14,797 nucleotides of DNA from an uncultured Eubacteriales bacterium (GTDB lineage Bacteria > Bacillota_A > Clostridia > Christensenellales > Aristaeellaceae). The stretch lies in assembly GCA_902766515.1 (NCBI GenBank), contig CACXEB010000110.1, positions 1-14,797 on the forward strand, read 5' to 3'. A model generated the notes under the pieces. It ran no database searches, was not told where the DNA came from, and saw only the letters and a program-made list of their open reading frames with translations. Below are positions 6,810-14,540 of this stretch, one piece after another (within the stretch, counting starts at the first letter, position 1; each line of letters begins with the position of its first letter). A program made the position numbers and the translations under genes.

Positions 6810-7636
6810 CGGTCCGGGAAGCCCTGCGCCGGGCGGCGGCGCTGCTTGCGGACGCCCGGGTGCCCGACGCGCGCCTGGACGCGGAATACCTGCTGGCGGA
6901 GCTGCTCGGGACGGACCGGTTGCGCCTGCTGGCGGACGGGGACGCCCCGCTGGCCCCCGAATGCGAAAAAGCATATGATGCATGGCTCGCCCGCCGCGCG
7001 CGGCGCGAGCCTTTGCAATATATCCTGGGGACCCAGCCCTTCATGGGCCTGACCCTCCGCGTCACGCCGGACGCGCTGATCCCGCGGGCGGATACGGAAA
7101 CGCTGTGCGAGGAGGCATACCGGCGGATGCGGCCGGGAATGCGCTGCCTGGACCTGTGCACCGGCACGGGCGCGCTGGCCATCGCCATGAAGGCGCATTG
7201 TCCGGGGGCGGAGGTGTACGCGTCCGACATCAGCAGACAGGCGCTCAGCCTCGCCGAAGCGAACGCCAAGCGCCTGGGGACGGAGATTCACTTTTGCCAG
7301 GGCGACCTGTTTGCGCCGCTGGGGGAGATGGATTTCGGGCTGATCGTCAGCAATCCGCCCTATATTCCGAGCGGCGAGCTGCCGGGCCTGCAGGCGGAGG
7401 TGCGCTTTGAGCCGGCGCTCGCGCTGGATGGCGGCCGGGACGGCCTGGACTTTTACCGGCGGATCGCCGGCGGGGCGCCGGCCCGCCTGAGCCCCGGCGG
7501 CGCGCTGCTGATGGAGATCGGCAGCACGCAGGCTGAGCCGGTGACCGGCCTGCTGGAGCGGGCGGGGCTGACGGAGATCCGGGTCCTGAAGGACCTGGCC
7601 GGCCTGGACCGCGTCGTGTGCGCGGTCAGGCAATAA
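6806..7636 (+). CDS. prmC: Peptide chain release factor N5-glutamine methyltransferase PrmC
   Basis: This 276-residue protein matches PrmC (HemK). It uses S-adenosylmethionine to methylate the glutamine of the GGQ motif in release factors RF1 and RF2, which is needed for efficient peptide release. The N-terminal helical domain covers about 1-75 and ends in REPLQYILG (67-75). LIPRADTE is at 91-98, the SAM-binding motif LDLCTGTGALAI at 115-126, and the catalytic NPPY at 183-186. The start is the ATG at 6806, overlapping the DUF1385 stop as ATGA. The frame is open further upstream, but those residues are a shadow of DUF1385. In many Clostridia prfA follows directly; here the next gene is a convergent ATPase, so the RF1 gene must lie elsewhere. 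The 42-bp gap to that gene contains a tandem 8-bp GATGATTC repeat (7645-7660) and no clear terminator. Confidence 0.97.
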   Translation: MTVREALRRAAALLADARVPDARLDAEYLLAELLGTDRLRLLADGDAPLAPECEKAYDAWLARRARREPLQYILGTQPFMGLTLRVTPDALIPRADTETLCEEAYRRMRPGMRCLDLCTGTGALAIAMKAHCPGAEVYASDISRQALSLAEANAKRLGTEIHFCQGDLFAPLGEMDFGLIVSNPPYIPSGELPGLQAEVRFEPALALDGGRDGLDFYRRIAGGAPARLSPGGALLMEIGSTQAEPVTGLLERAGLTEIRVLKDLAGLDRVVCAVRQ

Positions 7637-7678
7637 CGGCCGCGGATGATTCGATGATTCCTCTTCGTCTTTTAATGA

Positions 7679-10066
7679 TTAACCGTTTGCCGTCTGCTGT
7701 CTGCGGGCGGCGATTTTGCGTGTCAGGCGTTCCACCAGCCACATGATGGCGATGGCAAGCGCCAGCTCTCCCGAAAGCCAGAGCCAGCAATTCACGGGCA
7801 TGGAGCGGACCGTCAGGAAGAAGATCCGGCCCAGGAAGGCGACAGCGAAGGCGAAGGCCAGGGACATCCCGGCGAGCACCGCGGTCCGCAGCCTGTTGAG
7901 GGGCCGGGAGACATGCCAGAGCTGGATCAGGCCGACGATGCCGGCGATCAGCACGGCCATGGACGAGCAGTCCGCCGGCGCCAGGCCGACCCGATCCAGG
8001 ATGGAGGCCATCGCCGCGCCGATCGCGACCGCCACGCCGCCGGGCGCCGCGGTCATCAGGACAGCGCGGAGGAAGCTGCCGCCCACCCGTTCGCGGTTCG
8101 GCTCCAGGGCGAGGAAGAAGCCCGGGATGCCGATGGTCAGGGAGCTGATCAGCGACAGCTGGATGGGCTGGAAGGGATACTGGATGGGCAGGATCAGGGT
8201 CAGCAGGCTCAGCAGGATGGAATAGATGGTTTTGACCAGGAAGAGGGCGGAGGTGCGGCGGATGTTGCCGATCACGCGCCGGCCTTCCGCCACGGCCTCG
8301 GGCAGGACGGCGAAATCGCCGCTCAGCAGGGTCAGCTGTGCGACGTGCCGCGCGGCGTCCGCTTCCGATCCGATGGCGATGGAGCAGTCGGCCGCCTTCA
8401 TGGCGGGGATGTCGTTGACGCCGTCGCCCGTCATGCCCACGGAGTGCCCCTGGTCCTTCAGCGCCTGGACCAGCAGGCGCTTCTGCCGGGGTGACACGCG
8501 GCCGAACACGGTGTAGCGGGCCGCTGCGTCGCGGACGGCGTCCTCATCATCGCCCAGCTGGTGCAGGTCGATGCGCTGGTCTGCGTCCGGCACGCCGGCC
8601 AGGGTGGCGATCCGGGAGACGGTATCGGGATCGTCGCCGCTGATCACCTTGATCATGACCTGCTGGTCGCTGAAGTACTGAAGCGTCTCCCGCGCGTTGT
8701 CGCGGATTTCGTCCCTCAGGCAGATCAGGCCCAGCACGCGCTTGACGGGCGGGCATTCCGTGCCGTTCAGCGGGCCGTCGCCCTCGCACAGCGCGAGGAC
8801 GCGCAGACCGTCCCCGGCGGCCGCCCGCATGGCGTCCCGGTATTGCTCCGGGTCCGGCAGGACGTAGCTCGGCGCGCCCAGGATCAGGGTGGTGCCGTCG
8901 GTGAAGGTGGCGGCGGATTTCTTGCGCTCGGAGGAGAAGGGCAGCAGGGCGGCTTCCTCATGACACTTCGGCGGGCAGGCGGCCCGCAGAGCGCGCAGGG
9001 TGGGGCTGTCATCGTCAAAAGCGCCGGTCATGCGGCTGGCGGCGGCGGTCAGGGTGTCCAGGTCGGCCTCCGCCTCGATCAGGCGCTCGACATGCATCTG
9101 GCCGGTGGTCAGGGTGCCGGTCTTGTCCAGGCACAGGGTGTCGATGCGTGCCAGGGACTCGATGCCGTACATCTGGGAGACCAGCAGCTGCCGGCGGCCC
9201 AGGCGGATGACGCCGACGGCCAGCGCCGTGGAGCACAGCAGCAGCAGGCCTTCGGGAATCATGCCGACCAGGGCGGCGACCACGGAGGGAACCGCCTGCG
9301 TGAGCGGCACCTTGAGGAACAGGTACTGCTTGAGCATCAGCAGCGTGCCCACCGGTACCAGCGCGATGGAAATGGACTGGACCAGCCTGTTCAGGTCGGT
9401 CATCAGGGCGGACTTGGGCTGTTTGATGTGCTTGGCGGTGCGGGTCAGCTGGTTCAGGTAGGAAGCGTCGCCCACCTGCACCAGCTGCGCGGCCATGCGG
9501 CCCTCCGTGATGTAGCTGCCGGACAGCAGCCAGCTGTCAGCCTGCTTGGGGACGGGATCGGATTCGCCGGTCAGCAGCGATTCGTCCGCCGCGCCCGCGC
9601 CGTTCAGCACGATGGCGTCGGCGGGAATCTGGTCGCCGGTGCGCAGGATGACGATATCGCCTTCGACCAGGTCATCCGGCGGCACGCGCTTTTCCTGGCC
9701 GTCGCGCATCACCCGGCTCTGTACCGTATGCAGCAGCTCCAGGTCCCGGACGGTCTTGCGGGCGCGCAGCTCCTGGACGATGCCGATGACCGTGTTGGTC
9801 AGCACCACTCCCAGGAACAGCATGTTGCGGTACGAACCCACCAGCACCAGGCACAGGCCCAGGAACAGGTTCAGCAGGTTGAAAAACGTAAAGATGTTGT
9901 CGAACAGGATCCGCGGGACGGATTTGCCCGCTTCCTGGGAGGCGCGGTTGCCGCGGCCGTCTCTGAGGCGGTCGGCGGCTTCCGTGTCGCTGAGGCCGCC
10001 CTCCTGCGTCCGGGCAAAGCCGGCGGGGATCTCGGTCGGTATCTTCAGCTGATCATGTTCGTTCAT
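7679..10066 (-). CDS. CtpE-like P-type cation-transporting ATPase
   Basis: This 795-residue protein is a complete P-type ATPase. The actuator-domain TGES is at 166-169, the membrane PEGL motif at 271-274, and the phosphorylation motif DKTGTLT at 314-320 with Asp314. A nucleotide-domain FSSERKKSA is at 377-385, and the hinge TGDGVND is at 546-552. About ten membrane segments are seen: two near 55-98, two near 232-283 and six after 604. No N-terminal CxxC heavy-metal domain and no CPC motif are present, which excludes Cu/Zn/Cd exporters. The stretch from IPEGL through GVIRLGRRQ to DKTGTLT resembles mycobacterial CtpE, reported as a Ca2+ uptake pump, so Ca2+ or another light cation is the best guess. 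The start is the ATG at 10066, preceded by AAGGAG with 7 nt spacing; an upstream in-frame ATG at 10123 has no such site. It is convergent with prmC. Confidence 0.92.
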   Translation of the reverse strand: MNEHDQLKIPTEIPAGFARTQEGGLSDTEAADRLRDGRGNRASQEAGKSVPRILFDNIFTFFNLLNLFLGLCLVLVGSYRNMLFLGVVLTNTVIGIVQELRARKTVRDLELLHTVQSRVMRDGQEKRVPPDDLVEGDIVILRTGDQIPADAIVLNGAGAADESLLTGESDPVPKQADSWLLSGSYITEGRMAAQLVQVGDASYLNQLTRTAKHIKQPKSALMTDLNRLVQSISIALVPVGTLLMLKQYLFLKVPLTQAVPSVVAALVGMIPEGLLLLCSTALAVGVIRLGRRQLLVSQMYGIESLARIDTLCLDKTGTLTTGQMHVERLIEAEADLDTLTAAASRMTGAFDDDSPTLRALRAACPPKCHEEAALLPFSSERKKSAATFTDGTTLILGAPSYVLPDPEQYRDAMRAAAGDGLRVLALCEGDGPLNGTECPPVKRVLGLICLRDEIRDNARETLQYFSDQQVMIKVISGDDPDTVSRIATLAGVPDADQRIDLHQLGDDEDAVRDAAARYTVFGRVSPRQKRLLVQALKDQGHSVGMTGDGVNDIPAMKAADCSIAIGSEADAARHVAQLTLLSGDFAVLPEAVAEGRRVIGNIRRTSALFLVKTIYSILLSLLTLILPIQYPFQPIQLSLISSLTIGIPGFFLALEPNRERVGGSFLRAVLMTAAPGGVAVAIGAAMASILDRVGLAPADCSSMAVLIAGIVGLIQLWHVSRPLNRLRTAVLAGMSLAFAFAVAFLGRIFFLTVRSMPVNCWLWLSGELALAIAIMWLVERLTRKIAARRQQTANG

Positions 10067-10123
10067 GGGCGTTCTCCTTCCGGAAGGATGATCTGCGGAC
10101 GCCAAAACGGCGTACTTGCACAT

Positions 10124-10178
10124 ATTTTATCAGAAAAACAAAAAAAAGTATACGCTTTTATCAAATGTGTGTTATGAT
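10124..10178. promoter_or_regulatory. AT-rich divergent promoter region between the ATPase and the SH3-protein operon
   Basis: On the plus strand an extended -10 element, TGT followed by TATGAT (10170-10178), has only a poor -35 region. A start near 10185 would exclude the upstream ATG codons at 10165 and 10174, favouring the later start of the next gene. On the minus strand TAAAAT (10124-10129) is a possible -10 for the ATPase, with a weak -35 (TATACT at 10147-10152, 17-bp spacer). The A/T-rich block (10122-10163) stands out from the GC-rich surroundings. Confidence 0.4.
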
Positions 10179-10203
10179 AGAGTTGTATCCTTCTGTGGAG
10201 GTG

Positions 10204-11223
10204 ATGGCCGCTTTGCGTTTTGCCCGTCTGATGACAGCCCTGGCCCTGATCATGGCGCTGCTGTGCGCGGCTGCCTGCGGGTCGGACGCGGTCCTTGCCC
10301 GCGAGGAGGGACAGGACTATGCCGTGACCGCCGCGCTTACGGTCCGCGGTCCGCAGGTCACGGTCGCCCTGGGCTTTGAGAACCGGCGGGCGGACGAGCG
10401 GCTGACCTTCGTGATCCGGGATATCGCGCTGAACGGTGAATGCGCCGGGTATACCGCTGTGTACGAGGCGGCGCCGCTGCAGGCGGTGGACGTGTCCGCC
10501 GGCTTCCAGCGGGCGGACTTTACGCCGGTCACGGCGTGCGATGTGGGCGTGGCCGTCCTGGACGCGGCAGGGAAGCGCATCGCCGAGAAGACGCTGACCA
10601 TCTATCCCTTCGGGGAGGGCAGCGCGCGGCGGCCGGTACTGGCGGACCTGCCGGAGGGGCTGGTGGCCCTCGATCACGAGGCCGCGTCCCTGGTGATCCT
10701 GCCGGGGGATGAAAAAGCGCCGGACAGCAGGATCCTCTGCCTGATCAACAAATCGGACCGGCTGATGCGGCTGAGGGTGGCGCCGGTCTACGCGGACGGC
10801 CGCCTGACGGACCTGAGCGTGACGCTCCAGGCCCTGCCGGGCACCCGGCAGTACGCGGCGCTGGCGCTCCCCGCGGAAGCGGACAGGCTGGACATGACGC
10901 TGACAGGCTATACGGCCGACGGGGGCGACAAGCCCCTCTTTGCAGAGGCCTACGCCTACAGCCGGAGCCGGCCGCAGCCCGCGCCGACGCTGGTCCCCTC
11001 GGTCACGCCCCGGCCCCAGATCGGTGTGGTCACCATCCGGAAGTCCGGCGCGGTCAATGTCCGGGAGGGCGACAGCACGGACGCCCGCAAGGTGGGTTCC
11101 GCCCAGGCGGGCCGGACCTATCCCTGCTTCGGCGTTTCCGACGCCGGCTGGTACCTGATCCGTCTGGAGGACGGCACCGAAGGCTATGTCACAAACACCC
11201 TGACGACCTTTCAGCGTCAGTAG
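10204..11223 (+). CDS. Exported SH3-domain protein, probable lipoprotein
   Basis: The protein has 339 residues. An N-terminal signal sequence is clear: a basic start, a hydrophobic core TALALIMALLC, then AAAC at 22-25. Cys25 followed by Gly-Ser suggests a lipoprotein, though a signal peptidase I site after AVLA is possible. Residues 38-255 are beta-rich, perhaps two Ig-like modules, which I do not recognise. A Pro/Thr-rich linker (about 256-272) leads to a bacterial SH3 domain (about 275-336, with AVNVREGDS, a GWYLIRLEDG turn and GYV), a fold that usually binds cell-wall peptides. Start choice is uncertain. ATG 10204 lies only 2 nt after GGAGG, while an in-frame TTG at 10213 is better spaced. 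The next gene starts 21 bp downstream with no terminator between, so they are probably one operon. Function is unknown, beyond probable location at the cell surface. Confidence 0.75.
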   Translation: MAALRFARLMTALALIMALLCAAACGSDAVLAREEGQDYAVTAALTVRGPQVTVALGFENRRADERLTFVIRDIALNGECAGYTAVYEAAPLQAVDVSAGFQRADFTPVTACDVGVAVLDAAGKRIAEKTLTIYPFGEGSARRPVLADLPEGLVALDHEAASLVILPGDEKAPDSRILCLINKSDRLMRLRVAPVYADGRLTDLSVTLQALPGTRQYAALALPAEADRLDMTLTGYTADGGDKPLFAEAYAYSRSRPQPAPTLVPSVTPRPQIGVVTIRKSGAVNVREGDSTDARKVGSAQAGRTYPCFGVSDAGWYLIRLEDGTEGYVTNTLTTFQRQ

Positions 11224-11244
11224 TACAAGTGAGGAATGATCGTT

Positions 11245-14200
11245 ATGGATTTAATCGAGAGACGCAGCACGGCGCTGAGGGCGCAGCCGACGCTCCGGCA
11301 GCTGTATGATATCCTGTTCGAGGATGGCGGCGCGCCGCAGGCCATGTATCTGGACGCCACGGGGGCGGAACGAACCGTCACCTGGGACGCGTGCCGCGCA
11401 CGGGCGCAGGCAGCGGCCCGGGTCCTGCGCGAGGCGAACGGCAGCGGCCAGTGGATGGCGCTGTCGCTGGATACCTGCCCGGAATGGCTGACGCTGTTTT
11501 TCGCCATTGTGCTTTCGGGCAACCGGCCCCTGCTGCTGGATCCCAACGCTTCGGACGACCTGACCGCTTACCTGATGCGCCAGGCGTCGGCGGAGGTGCT
11601 CATCGCCGCCCGGACCCGTCCGGGCCTGCGGGGCGCGAAGCAGCTGACGGCAAGCGAGCTGATGGAAGCCCCGGACGCCGCCGGCTTCGTGCCGGACGCG
11701 TTCGGCGACCGGGTCGCGCTGTGCACCTCGGGCACGACGCGGACCAGCCGGATCTTCGTCTATCATGAGGAGGCGCTGTGCCAGCAGCTGCTCAACTCCG
11801 AGCTGCTGCACCGGCTGAACCGCCGCATCATCGACGGCGAGCATACGCGCAACCTGGTCTTCCTTCCCTGCCACCATGTGTTCGGCTTCCTGGTCTGCAT
11901 GCTGTGGATGAGCTTCATCGGCGGCGAAAACGTCTACCTGCGCGACCGCAGCCCGGAGACGATCCTGCACACGGCCCAGGTCTTCCATGTGACCATGCTG
12001 ATCACGGTGCCGCTGCTGCTCAACCACCTGTGCGCAGCCCTGCGCCGCCGCCTGGCCGCCATGGATGAAAAGACCCGCCACATGATGCTCCAGGCCCTGG
12101 CCAAGTCGGAGGAGCAGCAGCGCAGGAATCCCGAGCGCGGCCTCGCGCTGGCCCGGGAAAAGCTGTTCCAGGACATGCTCCGGCAGCTGCTGGGCGACCA
12201 GATCCGGTCGGTCATCATCGGCGGCAGCTTCGCCCCGGAGGAAAACCTCCGGCTGTTCAACCAGCTGGGGTATTATACGATCGTCGGCTTCGGCATGACC
12301 GAGACGGGCGTGACGTCGGTGGAGAGCGATATGGCGTACGACACCCGGCTTTCCGGGTCTGTCGGCAAGCCCTTTGAAAGCGCCGAGTACCGGGTGCTGG
12401 ATCCGGCGGCGGACGGCATCGGCGAGCTGGCGATCCGCGGCGGGACGCTGCATACCGCGCGGCTGGAAAACGGCGAGGAGCTGGCGCCGGAACTGGATGA
12501 AGAGGGCTGGTTCCATACCGGGGACCTGGTCCGCGTGGGGGAGGACGGCCGCCTGTACATCATGGGCCGCTCGAAGGACCTGATCATCAACGAATCCGGT
12601 GAAAACGTGTACCCGGACGAGCTGGAGGCCGCCTTCGCGCCGCCGGCGTATGTGGACGCCTACAGCGTCGTGGGCGTGCGCCGCCGCCCGGGGGAACGCT
12701 ACGAGGATATCACGCTGGTCGTGCACAGCCAGCAGGGGACGGACGCGCACAATGCGGACCAGCTGCGGGAGGCGGTCGCGGAGCTGAACGCCCGCCTGCC
12801 GGTCATGAAGCAGGTGACCCGCCTCGTGATGTCGCGCGATCCGCTGCCGCTTTCGGCCAGCATGAAGGTGCAGCGCTACCGCCTGCGGGATATGATCGCT
12901 GCGGGGGAGGACGGCTTCACGGATATCCCGCTCACCGCGCAGGCGCCGGCGCCGAAGCAGCAGGAAGCGCCCGCGGAGAAGCCGCTCAGCAGCAGCGAGG
13001 TCATGGACTGGGTGCGCGGGCTGTACGCCGAGGTGCTTCATATCGCCCCGGAGAGCATCGGGGACGACGACCGCTTCAGCGAGGACCTGAAGGGCGACAG
13101 CCTGGGCCTGGTATCCCTGGCGGTCAAGGCGGAGGAGACCTTCCACGTGGTGATCGAGCCGCGGGATTACGGCGAATGCACCACGGTCCGCGGCGCGGCC
13201 AGGCTGATCGAGCGCCTGCAGGCCGGCGACCGGACCGAGGCGCCCAGGAAGGCTGATCATGTGCGCCGCATCGAGCGCTTTGAGGATACGGCCGAATACA
13301 AGGCCTTTGCCGAGCGCCAGGCCCGGCTGATGCAGGACGAGCAGGACAACCCCTACTTCGTCTGCCACGAGTCGGCGATCATGGACCGCAGCCTGGTGAA
13401 CGGCAAGTGGGTGCTGAACTTCGGCTCGTATAACTATGTGGGCATGTCCGGCCGGCCGGAAACCAAGGAGGCCGCCAAGGAGGCCGTCGACAAGTACGGC
13501 ACCTCCGCCTCCGGCAGCCGCCTGCTGGGCGGCGAAAAGTCCCTGCACCGGGAGCTGGAGCAGGCGCTGGCGCGCTGGAAGCACACGGAGGATTGCCTGG
13601 TGCTGGTGGGCGGCCACTCGACCAACGTGACCATCGTCGGCAATTTCTGCGGCAAAAACGACCTGATCCTGTATGACGCGATCGACCATAACTCGATCAT
13701 GGAGGGCCTGCGCATGTCCGACGCGGAGGCGCTGCCCTTCCCGCACAATGATATCCAGGCCCTGGAGACCCTGCTGCGCATGAACCGGGACGAGTACGAG
13801 AAGGTCCTGATCGTCGTGGAGGGCGTCTACTCCATGGACGGCGACATCGCTCCGATCCCCGACTATGTACGGCTCAAGAAGCAGTACGGCTGCTTCCTGA
13901 TGGTGGACGAGGCCCATTCCGCCTGCGTGCTCGGCGCGACCGGCGGCGGCGTGGACGAATACTTCGGCCTGGCGCCGGATGATATCGACATCAAGATGGG
14001 CACCCTGTCCAAGGGCCTGGGCACCTGCGGCGGCTACCTGGCCGGCAAAAAGGCGCTGATCGAGTACCTGCGCTACAACCTGCCCGGCTTTGTCTTCTCG
14101 GTGGGCATGTCCCCGCCCCTGGCGGCCGCGGCCCTGCGCGCCGTCCAGCTGCTGCATGAAAACCCGTCCATCATGGAGGACCTGCACCGCAATATCGCCT

Positions 14201-14496
14201 GCTTTGCGGAGGAGGCGAAGGCCCGCGGCTTCGACATCGGCGCGGCGGGGCGCACGGCGATCATCCCCGTGCTGATCGGCGCGGACGAGGACGCCTTCCT
14301 GCTGAGCAACATGCTGCGCGAGCGGGGGGTCTTCGTGCCGCCGGCCGTCTATCCGGCGGTGCCGCGGGGCAAGGCGCGCCTGCGCTTCTGCGTGACGTCC
14401 TGCCACCAGCCCGACCAGATCCGCGAGGCCCTGGACCAGCTGGTCCGCTGCGTGGAGGAAGCGAACGTGGTGATCCCCGGCCGGGAAGCCCTGTGA
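11245..14496 (+). CDS. Three-domain enzyme: acyl-adenylating domain, acyl carrier protein, PLP alpha-oxoamine synthase
   Basis: The protein has 1083 residues and three domains. Residues 1-550 form an ANL-family adenylating domain: TSGTT (161-165), LPCHHVFGF (207-215), GFGMTETG (348-355), HTGDL (424-428), GRSKDLII (441-448) and Lys541 in the SMKVQRYRLR tail. The SVIIGGSFAPEE region and the insert before it resemble long-chain acyl-CoA synthetases, pointing to a fatty acid rather than an amino acid. After a Pro/Ala-rich linker, residues 584-660 form a carrier domain with GDSL and the phosphopantetheine Ser619. Residues 675-1075 match alpha-oxoamine synthases (KBL/BioF/SPT): TSASGSRLLGG (753-763), DAIDHNSI (811-818), VDEAHSA (887-893) and GTLSKG (919-924) with the PLP Lys923. 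The inferred reaction is acid activation, loading, then decarboxylative condensation with an amino acid to an alpha-amino ketone. The start at 11245 has GAGG 10 nt upstream; ATG 11236 abuts that site. No thioesterase or ketoreductase is nearby. Confidence 0.92.
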   Translation: MDLIERRSTALRAQPTLRQLYDILFEDGGAPQAMYLDATGAERTVTWDACRARAQAAARVLREANGSGQWMALSLDTCPEWLTLFFAIVLSGNRPLLLDPNASDDLTAYLMRQASAEVLIAARTRPGLRGAKQLTASELMEAPDAAGFVPDAFGDRVALCTSGTTRTSRIFVYHEEALCQQLLNSELLHRLNRRIIDGEHTRNLVFLPCHHVFGFLVCMLWMSFIGGENVYLRDRSPETILHTAQVFHVTMLITVPLLLNHLCAALRRRLAAMDEKTRHMMLQALAKSEEQQRRNPERGLALAREKLFQDMLRQLLGDQIRSVIIGGSFAPEENLRLFNQLGYYTIVGFGMTETGVTSVESDMAYDTRLSGSVGKPFESAEYRVLDPAADGIGELAIRGGTLHTARLENGEELAPELDEEGWFHTGDLVRVGEDGRLYIMGRSKDLIINESGENVYPDELEAAFAPPAYVDAYSVVGVRRRPGERYEDITLVVHSQQGTDAHNADQLREAVAELNARLPVMKQVTRLVMSRDPLPLSASMKVQRYRLRDMIAAGEDGFTDIPLTAQAPAPKQQEAPAEKPLSSSEVMDWVRGLYAEVLHIAPESIGDDDRFSEDLKGDSLGLVSLAVKAEETFHVVIEPRDYGECTTVRGAARLIERLQAGDRTEAPRKADHVRRIERFEDTAEYKAFAERQARLMQDEQDNPYFVCHESAIMDRSLVNGKWVLNFGSYNYVGMSGRPETKEAAKEAVDKYGTSASGSRLLGGEKSLHRELEQALARWKHTEDCLVLVGGHSTNVTIVGNFCGKNDLILYDAIDHNSIMEGLRMSDAEALPFPHNDIQALETLLRMNRDEYEKVLIVVEGVYSMDGDIAPIPDYVRLKKQYGCFLMVDEAHSACVLGATGGGVDEYFGLAPDDIDIKMGTLSKGLGTCGGYLAGKKALIEYLRYNLPGFVFSVGMSPPLAAAALRAVQLLHENPSIMEDLHRNIACFAEEAKARGFDIGAAGRTAIIPVLIGADEDAFLLSNMLRERGVFVPPAVYPAVPRGKARLRFCVTSCHQPDQIREALDQLVRCVEEANVVIPGREAL

Positions 14497-14504
14497 TTTT
14501 TGGA

Positions 14505-14534
14505 TTGACAAAGCACCGTGGAAACAAGTATAAT
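14505..14534 (+). promoter_or_regulatory. Promoter of the pyruvate:ferredoxin oxidoreductase gene
   Basis: TTGACA (14505-14510) and TATAAT (14529-14534), both perfect consensus hexamers, are separated by 18 bp. They begin 9 bp after the stop of the three-domain enzyme, and no terminator is visible between. Strong constitutive expression is expected, in keeping with a central anaerobic enzyme. Confidence 0.85.
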
Positions 14535-14540
14535 GTAGAA

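Noticed and set aside
5790..6983. Open frame of 397 codons on the minus strand opposite the DUF1385 and prmC genes
   Set aside because: It runs across two well-supported genes and has a biased Arg/Gln/Ala/Gly composition without motifs.
7645..7660. Tandem GATGATTC repeat as a mobile-element footprint
   Set aside because: Two 8-bp copies alone are too short to show a target-site duplication, and there is no element between them.
10067..10123. N-terminal extension of the P-type ATPase by 19 residues
   Set aside because: The ATG at 10123 has no ribosome binding site and lies at or next to the predicted promoter. The ATG at 10066 has AAGGAG at good spacing.
8561..10177. Open frame of 538 codons on the plus strand opposite the P-type ATPase
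   Set aside because: Antisense shadow with a low-complexity Gln/Gly/His composition and no family motif. The ATPase frame is unambiguous.
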